A DNA stretch of 64,000 bases from Byssovorax sp. (GTDB lineage: Bacteria > Myxococcota_A > Polyangia > Polyangiales > Polyangiaceae). The notes beneath the pieces are model-generated. The model was given only the letters and a program-made list of their open reading frames with translations, searched no databases and was not told where the DNA came from. Below, piece after piece: positions 60,100 through 64,000 of this stretch (its first letter is position 1; each line of letters starts with the position of its first letter). The DNA lies in the NCBI GenBank assembly GCA_025362495.1, contig JANYGI010000034.1:1-64000 (forward strand), read 5' to 3'. The translations under genes and the position numbers were made by a program.

Positions 60100-60310
60100 G
60101 CGGCATCCCATAATCGAGGCCTCGTCAGCCGGCAAAACCCTTGTCTTTCCGGGGGAGCGAGCGGCCAAGGCCGCGCTCGCGAAGCGGGCCATCGATCGGG
60201 CTCGACCCGCTCGGCGCGCGTCGCGGAGTGATGCCGCGGTACTCGTACCGTCATGACGGCGCGCCGCGAATTGAGTGCCGTAATTTGAAGGCGATCGCTA
60301 TGCTGGCGCG

Positions 60311-61810
60311 ATGAAATACTCGCGTAAGTTCGGGACGGTGGTCGGGGCTTCGGTGGGCGTTCTCGTGGCGATCGGCGCGACGGTCGCGGCGTGTGGTGGC
60401 GGGGAAACGGCGGCGACCACGGCGACGTCGTCGGGGAGCGGGACGACGACCGGGGAGACGAGCGGGACCGGAGGCGCGGCCGCGACGAGCTCGAGCGGCA
60501 GCGGCATGGGTGGCACGATGGGCACCGGCGGCGCGACGAGCGGCACCGGGGGCGCCGCGGCGACGTCGTCGAGCACGGGGGGGATGCCACAACCCACCTA
60601 CGATTGCTCGCCGCCCGTCGGGCCGATTCCGGCGTTGAAGCTGACGCAGATCGCCAGCGGGCTCGCCCGGCCGGTGCTGGTGAAGGGCGCGCCCGACGAC
60701 GACTCGCGCATCTACGTACTCGGGCAGAAAGGCCAGATCTGGATCATCAAGGATGGTGCGGTGTTGCCGACGCCGTTCCTCGACATCTCGGCGGTCGTTC
60801 ACCAGCCGAGCGCCGGCGACGAGCGTGGTTTGCTCGGCCTGGCGTTCCACCCCAAGTACGCGCAGAACGGGCGATTCTTCCTCTATTACACGGACATCCT
60901 CGCGAGCCCCGGCGATCAGCACCTCGTCGAGTACCAGCGCTCCGCGAACGATCCCAACGTGGCCGATCCGAAGGAGGTCCAGACGCTCTTCGTCGAGCCG
61001 GACGCCGAGTCGAACCACAACGGCGGGATGATCGAGTTCGGCCCGACCGATGGATATCTCTACGTCGGAATGGGCGACGGCGGCGGCGCCGGCGACCAGC
61101 ACGGTGCCTTTGGCAACTCGCAGAACCTCGCCCAGCGCTGGGGCAAGATCCTGCGGCTCGACGTCGACTCGGCCACGAAGCCCTACGGCATCCCGGCCGG
61201 CAACATCACCATGGTGCCGCCGAAGGATCCCGGCGATCCCACCCACGACGGTAACCCGAGCGATCCCACCAAGGTCAACGGCGAGATCTGGGACTTCGGC
61301 CTGCGCAACCCCTGGCGCTACAGCTTCGATCTCTGCACCCACGATCTCTACATCGGTGACGTGGGCCAGGGCCTCTACGAGGAGATCGACATCGAGCCGG
61401 CGGGCAAGGGCGGGCGCAACTACGGCTGGCGCCTGACCGAGGGCACCCACGACTACAAGGTCGAGAACTATTCCAAGACGGGTATCACCGCTCCGGTCTT
61501 CGACTACGTGCACAAGAAGCCGGCCGAGCTCCCGGGCACCCAGGGACGTTGCTCGATCGCCGGAGGCTACGTGTACCGCGGCAGCGCGATCCCCGGGCTG
61601 CGGGGGACGTACCTGTTCGGCGATTACTGCTCGAGCGAGATCTGGACGTACACCCACTCGTCTCCGCCCGTGACCAGCTTCAAGGATGGATCGGCGAGCC
61701 CGCTGATGATCCCCGGCGGCCTCGTGCTGACGTCGTTCGGACAAGACAACCTCGGTGAGGTCTACGTCACGGCCGTCGACGGCAAGGTGTACCGCATCGA
61801 CGCGCAGTAG
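60311..61810 (+). CDS. PQQ-dependent sugar dehydrogenase-like lipoprotein (GDH-B/YliI type)
   Basis: A 499-residue protein. A lipobox VAAC is followed by about 65 residues of Thr/Ser/Gly/Ala linker, then a six-bladed propeller of the glucose/sorbosone dehydrogenase family: GDERGLLGLAFHPKYAQNGR, VEPDAESNHNGGMIEFGPTD, GEIWDFGLRNPWRYSFDL and IAGGYVYRGSAIPGLRGTYL. The family oxidises aldose sugars with PQQ in the periplasm or at the surface. The His of the ERGLLGLAFHP block and NHNGG are the expected cofactor-pocket residues. Monocistronic, with a hairpin after the stop. Confidence 0.92.
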   Translation: MKYSRKFGTVVGASVGVLVAIGATVAACGGGETAATTATSSGSGTTTGETSGTGGAAATSSSGSGMGGTMGTGGATSGTGGAAATSSSTGGMPQPTYDCSPPVGPIPALKLTQIASGLARPVLVKGAPDDDSRIYVLGQKGQIWIIKDGAVLPTPFLDISAVVHQPSAGDERGLLGLAFHPKYAQNGRFFLYYTDILASPGDQHLVEYQRSANDPNVADPKEVQTLFVEPDAESNHNGGMIEFGPTDGYLYVGMGDGGGAGDQHGAFGNSQNLAQRWGKILRLDVDSATKPYGIPAGNITMVPPKDPGDPTHDGNPSDPTKVNGEIWDFGLRNPWRYSFDLCTHDLYIGDVGQGLYEEIDIEPAGKGGRNYGWRLTEGTHDYKVENYSKTGITAPVFDYVHKKPAELPGTQGRCSIAGGYVYRGSAIPGLRGTYLFGDYCSSEIWTYTHSSPPVTSFKDGSASPLMIPGGLVLTSFGQDNLGEVYVTAVDGKVYRIDAQ

Positions 61811-61879
61811 CCGCAGACCGCGCGCCTGGCGCGGCTCATGGTCGGGATGATCCGGTGGATCGCGCCAGGCGATCTGCGG
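61811..61879 (+). terminator. Imperfect GC-rich hairpin after the sugar dehydrogenase gene
   Basis: CCGCAGA...CGCCTGGCGCG (61811-61833) and CGCGCCAGGCGATCTGCGG (61861-61879) pair except for four extra bases in the left arm, with a 27-nt loop, starting at the stop codon. No T tract follows, so Rho-assisted termination or mRNA protection is more likely than intrinsic termination. Confidence 0.5.
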
Positions 61880-61996
61880 GATCACACCCGCGCGCGGTCC
61901 CGCGCGGAGCCCGCGCCTGCACGCCGGCCAGGGCCGTGGCACGCGCCTCGCAATCCCGCCTGCTGTACGGGCGAGCCCTCGCCCCGCAGGTGATCC

Positions 61997-63751
61997 ATGC
62001 CCCGCAACCCGCTCCGTCGATACTCACTCTTGCTTCTCGCGGCGCTGCCCGCGTGCAGCTCGTCCGGCGAGCCCGCGACGGCCACCGGGACCGGCGGTGA
62101 CAGTCCCCTTCCGCCGGACACCACCGCGGCGACCTCGACGGCAATCGCTGCATCGAGCTCGGGCTCGGGCTCCGGAGGCTCCAGCAGCGTGTCGACGGGC
62201 TCCGGCGGCTCCGGCGGCTCCGGCGGCGAGGCGCCCGGCTCGTGCATCATGGCGGGTGACACCGGCCTGGCGAAGAGCACGTGGGTCCACGTCGATCCGA
62301 ACGGCAAACTCGCCTACAAGGCGCTTCCCACGGGCGAGCGCATCCTCGACTTCTCGCAGTCCGGCTATCGCGGCGGCGGCGTGGCGATTCCGAGCGTGCC
62401 AGTCGTCAAGACCGTCAATCCCTCGGGCGGCGACGACACCGCCGCCATCCAGGGCGCGATCGACGCTGTCGCGGCGCTGCCCGCGAGCAATGGCCTTCGC
62501 GGCGCCGTGCTCCTCGGCCCTGGCAAATTCGTGGTGAAGAGCACCCTCACCATCACGACGTCGGGTGTGGTGCTCCGCGGCAGCGGCTCGGGCGCGATGG
62601 GCACGGTGCTCGCGCTCTCGGGCGCGCCGCGCGCGGCGGTGAGCATCCAGGGCAAAGGCTCCTGGCAGACGGTCGGCAAGGGCGCGACGATCACCGACGC
62701 GTACGTGCCCTCGGGCGCCACGTCGTTTCACGTCGACAGCGCGACTGGCCTGCAGGTCGGCGATCACGTGCTCATCGATCGTCCGGTCACCGACGCGTGG
62801 ATCCACTTCATGGGCATGGACAAGCTCGTCCGCAACGGCATGCCCGAGACGTGGATCGGCGCCGGGACGATCATCCACACCGATCGGGTGATCGCGGCGA
62901 TCTCCGGCGATCAGATCACCCTCGACGTGCCGCTCTCGGACTCCTACGACGCGCAGTACACGAAGCCCGGCGTCAAGATCACGCCGTATACCTTCGACGG
63001 GCGCATCGAGCAGGTCGGCCTCGAGTCGATGCGCATCGTCGCGTCGGCGGCGAGCGTGCCCATCAGCGATCCCATCTTCTCGGTCCTCGACATGAACGAC
63101 GTCATCGACGGCTGGGTGAAGGACGTCGTGGCCGACGAGTGCACCAACGGCTTCTCGATCGGCGCGACGAGCAAGCGGATCACGGTGGACGGCGCCGTGT
63201 TCAACCGGGTCACGCCCATCGACGGCTCGGCGGGATACCCGTTCTCCTACGCGATCTCCGGGACGCAGACGCTGGTGATGCGCTCGTCCACGCACGCCGA
63301 CAAGGTGTACTCGTACGCGACGATGGCCCGGGTCTCGGGGCCGAACGTGCTGCTCGACTTCAAGGGCACCGGCACCTGGACGCGGATCGAGCCCCACCAG
63401 CGCTGGGCGACAGGCCTGCTCCTCGACGGCGTCGACTCGCCCGGCGGGAGCATCAACCTCATCGACCGTGGCTATCTGGGGAGCGGGCACGGCTGGACGA
63501 TCGGCTTCGCCGTGGCATGGAACGGCGTGGCGATGGATCTGACGGTGCAGCAGCCGCCCGGAGCGCAGAACTGGGCCATCGGCGCGTCGGGCGCGCTGAA
63601 GACCCAGGCCGAGGCGGGCAAGGCCGATACGACGCCGATGCCGTCCGGGATCACCGAGTCGATCGGGAAGGCCGTGGCGCCGAGGAGCCTTTATCTCGCG
63701 CAGCTCTGCGAGCGGCTGGGCCCGCAGGCGCTGGCGAACATCGGTTACTGA
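61997..63751 (+). CDS. Pectate-lyase-like beta-helix lipoprotein
   Basis: A 584-residue lipoprotein (lipobox ALPAC, then a Ser/Gly linker with three GGS-type runs). The entry to the right-handed beta-helix is typical: VVKTVNPSGGDDTAAIQGAI then DAVAALPASNGLRGAVLLGP and GKFVVKSTLTITTSGVVLRG. Strands with repeated Gly/Ser/Asp turns fill the middle, and WIHFMGMDKLVRNGMPETWI breaks the pattern in a loop. Surface polysaccharide binding or lyase/hydrolase activity is likely; substrate unknown. Confidence 0.8.
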   Translation: MPRNPLRRYSLLLLAALPACSSSGEPATATGTGGDSPLPPDTTAATSTAIAASSSGSGSGGSSSVSTGSGGSGGSGGEAPGSCIMAGDTGLAKSTWVHVDPNGKLAYKALPTGERILDFSQSGYRGGGVAIPSVPVVKTVNPSGGDDTAAIQGAIDAVAALPASNGLRGAVLLGPGKFVVKSTLTITTSGVVLRGSGSGAMGTVLALSGAPRAAVSIQGKGSWQTVGKGATITDAYVPSGATSFHVDSATGLQVGDHVLIDRPVTDAWIHFMGMDKLVRNGMPETWIGAGTIIHTDRVIAAISGDQITLDVPLSDSYDAQYTKPGVKITPYTFDGRIEQVGLESMRIVASAASVPISDPIFSVLDMNDVIDGWVKDVVADECTNGFSIGATSKRITVDGAVFNRVTPIDGSAGYPFSYAISGTQTLVMRSSTHADKVYSYATMARVSGPNVLLDFKGTGTWTRIEPHQRWATGLLLDGVDSPGGSINLIDRGYLGSGHGWTIGFAVAWNGVAMDLTVQQPPGAQNWAIGASGALKTQAEAGKADTTPMPSGITESIGKAVAPRSLYLAQLCERLGPQALANIGY

Positions 63752-63906
63752 GGTCGGGTGCGGGGGAGGGGCGCTGTGCCGCCATCCGGCGGCCTTTTCG
63801 ACGGGAGCGCGGCGGACAGGGCGTCTCGCCGCGGGCCGAGGGGCGATGTCCCCCGGGCCGGATCACCCCCGGCCAGGGCGGCCGGAGGTGACGGATCAGG
63901 CCTGGA

Positions 63907-64000
63907 TCAGGCCGCGCGACGCCGGCGGAAGGTCAGGAGCGCGGCCAGCGCGCTCCCGGCCAGCCAGCCGAGGCTGCCCGTGTCGTTGCCCGGCTGCGTC
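63907..64000 (-). CDS. C-terminal tail of a CTERM-anchored protein (5' part outside window)
   Basis: The last 30 residues of a minus-strand gene are visible: TQPGNDTGSLGWLAGSALAA then LLTFRRRRAA and a stop at 63907. A Gly/Ser-rich lead, one hydrophobic helix and an Arg cluster are the hallmarks of MYXO-CTERM-like sorting tails. The body of the protein lies beyond the window. Confidence 0.6.
   Translation of the reverse strand, partial: TQPGNDTGSLGWLAGSALAALLTFRRRRAA

Overview
The window reads as chromosome of a high-GC deltaproteobacterial-type predator, most likely a myxobacterium of the Polyangiales (Polyangium, Sorangium or Minicystis-like). The reasons are the strong G/C third-position bias with long antisense shadow ORFs, many lipoproteins with Ser/Gly/Thr-rich linkers after the lipobox, Cys-rich surface proteins, a Ser/Thr kinase with a C-terminal membrane segment, MYXO-CTERM-like tails ending in Arg clusters, and DUF1549/DUF1501 and DUF1592/DUF1552 pairs. 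The assignment rests on protein style, not on a marker gene.

Layout. 1-5.1 kb: type VI secretion sheath genes, tssA (partial), tssB and tssC, converging on a single gene that fuses a TssB-like and a TssC-like domain. 5.1-10.4 kb: homoserine dehydrogenase, a Cys-rich lipoprotein, a DUF1549/DUF1501 pair and a GH64-like remnant. 10.5-17.9 kb: a tightly overlapping seven-gene minus-strand operon (phosphohexomutase, GNAT-like protein, condensation-type acyltransferase, ICMT-like methyltransferase, fatty-acid desaturase, CapA-like phosphoesterase, heme-oxygenase-like diiron protein). It looks like an uncharacterised lipid or fatty-acid-derived product pathway. 18-22.6 kb: Ser/Thr kinase, TPR/PEGA-like membrane protein, lectin-like lipoprotein and a rhomboid protease whose C-terminus looks cut.

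22.5-28 kb is a first decayed zone: an intact NmrA-like reductase and YihY/BrkB protein, then remnants of a short-chain dehydrogenase, a second ribosomal protein S4, a frameshifted SDR, a GH1-like protein and an MFS transporter. 28.1-37.8 kb is a galactose operon: glycosyltransferase, UDP-galactopyranose mutase, GH1-RmlD fusion, galE, GH2 glycosidase, galT and galK. It carries a full Leloir route plus supply and use of UDP-galactofuranose.

38-51.3 kb alternates small oxidoreductases with their own regulators (LysR/SDR, TetR/GST with two palindromic operators, GlxA/DJ-1, AraC/epimerase), interleaved with broken or chimeric regulator and enzyme fragments. 51.6-56.2 kb holds an IS4-family element with clear inverted repeats. 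It sits between the 3' end of a formylglycine-generating-enzyme-like gene and the 5' end of a DUF1552 gene, so DNA was lost on at least one side. 56.3-64 kb returns to intact genes: a four-gene sugar-nucleotide operon (methyltransferase, epimerase, nucleotidyltransferase, GHMP kinase), a PQQ-dependent sugar dehydrogenase-like lipoprotein, a pectate-lyase-like lipoprotein, and the tail of a CTERM-bearing protein running off the end. No tRNA, rRNA or CRISPR array was seen.
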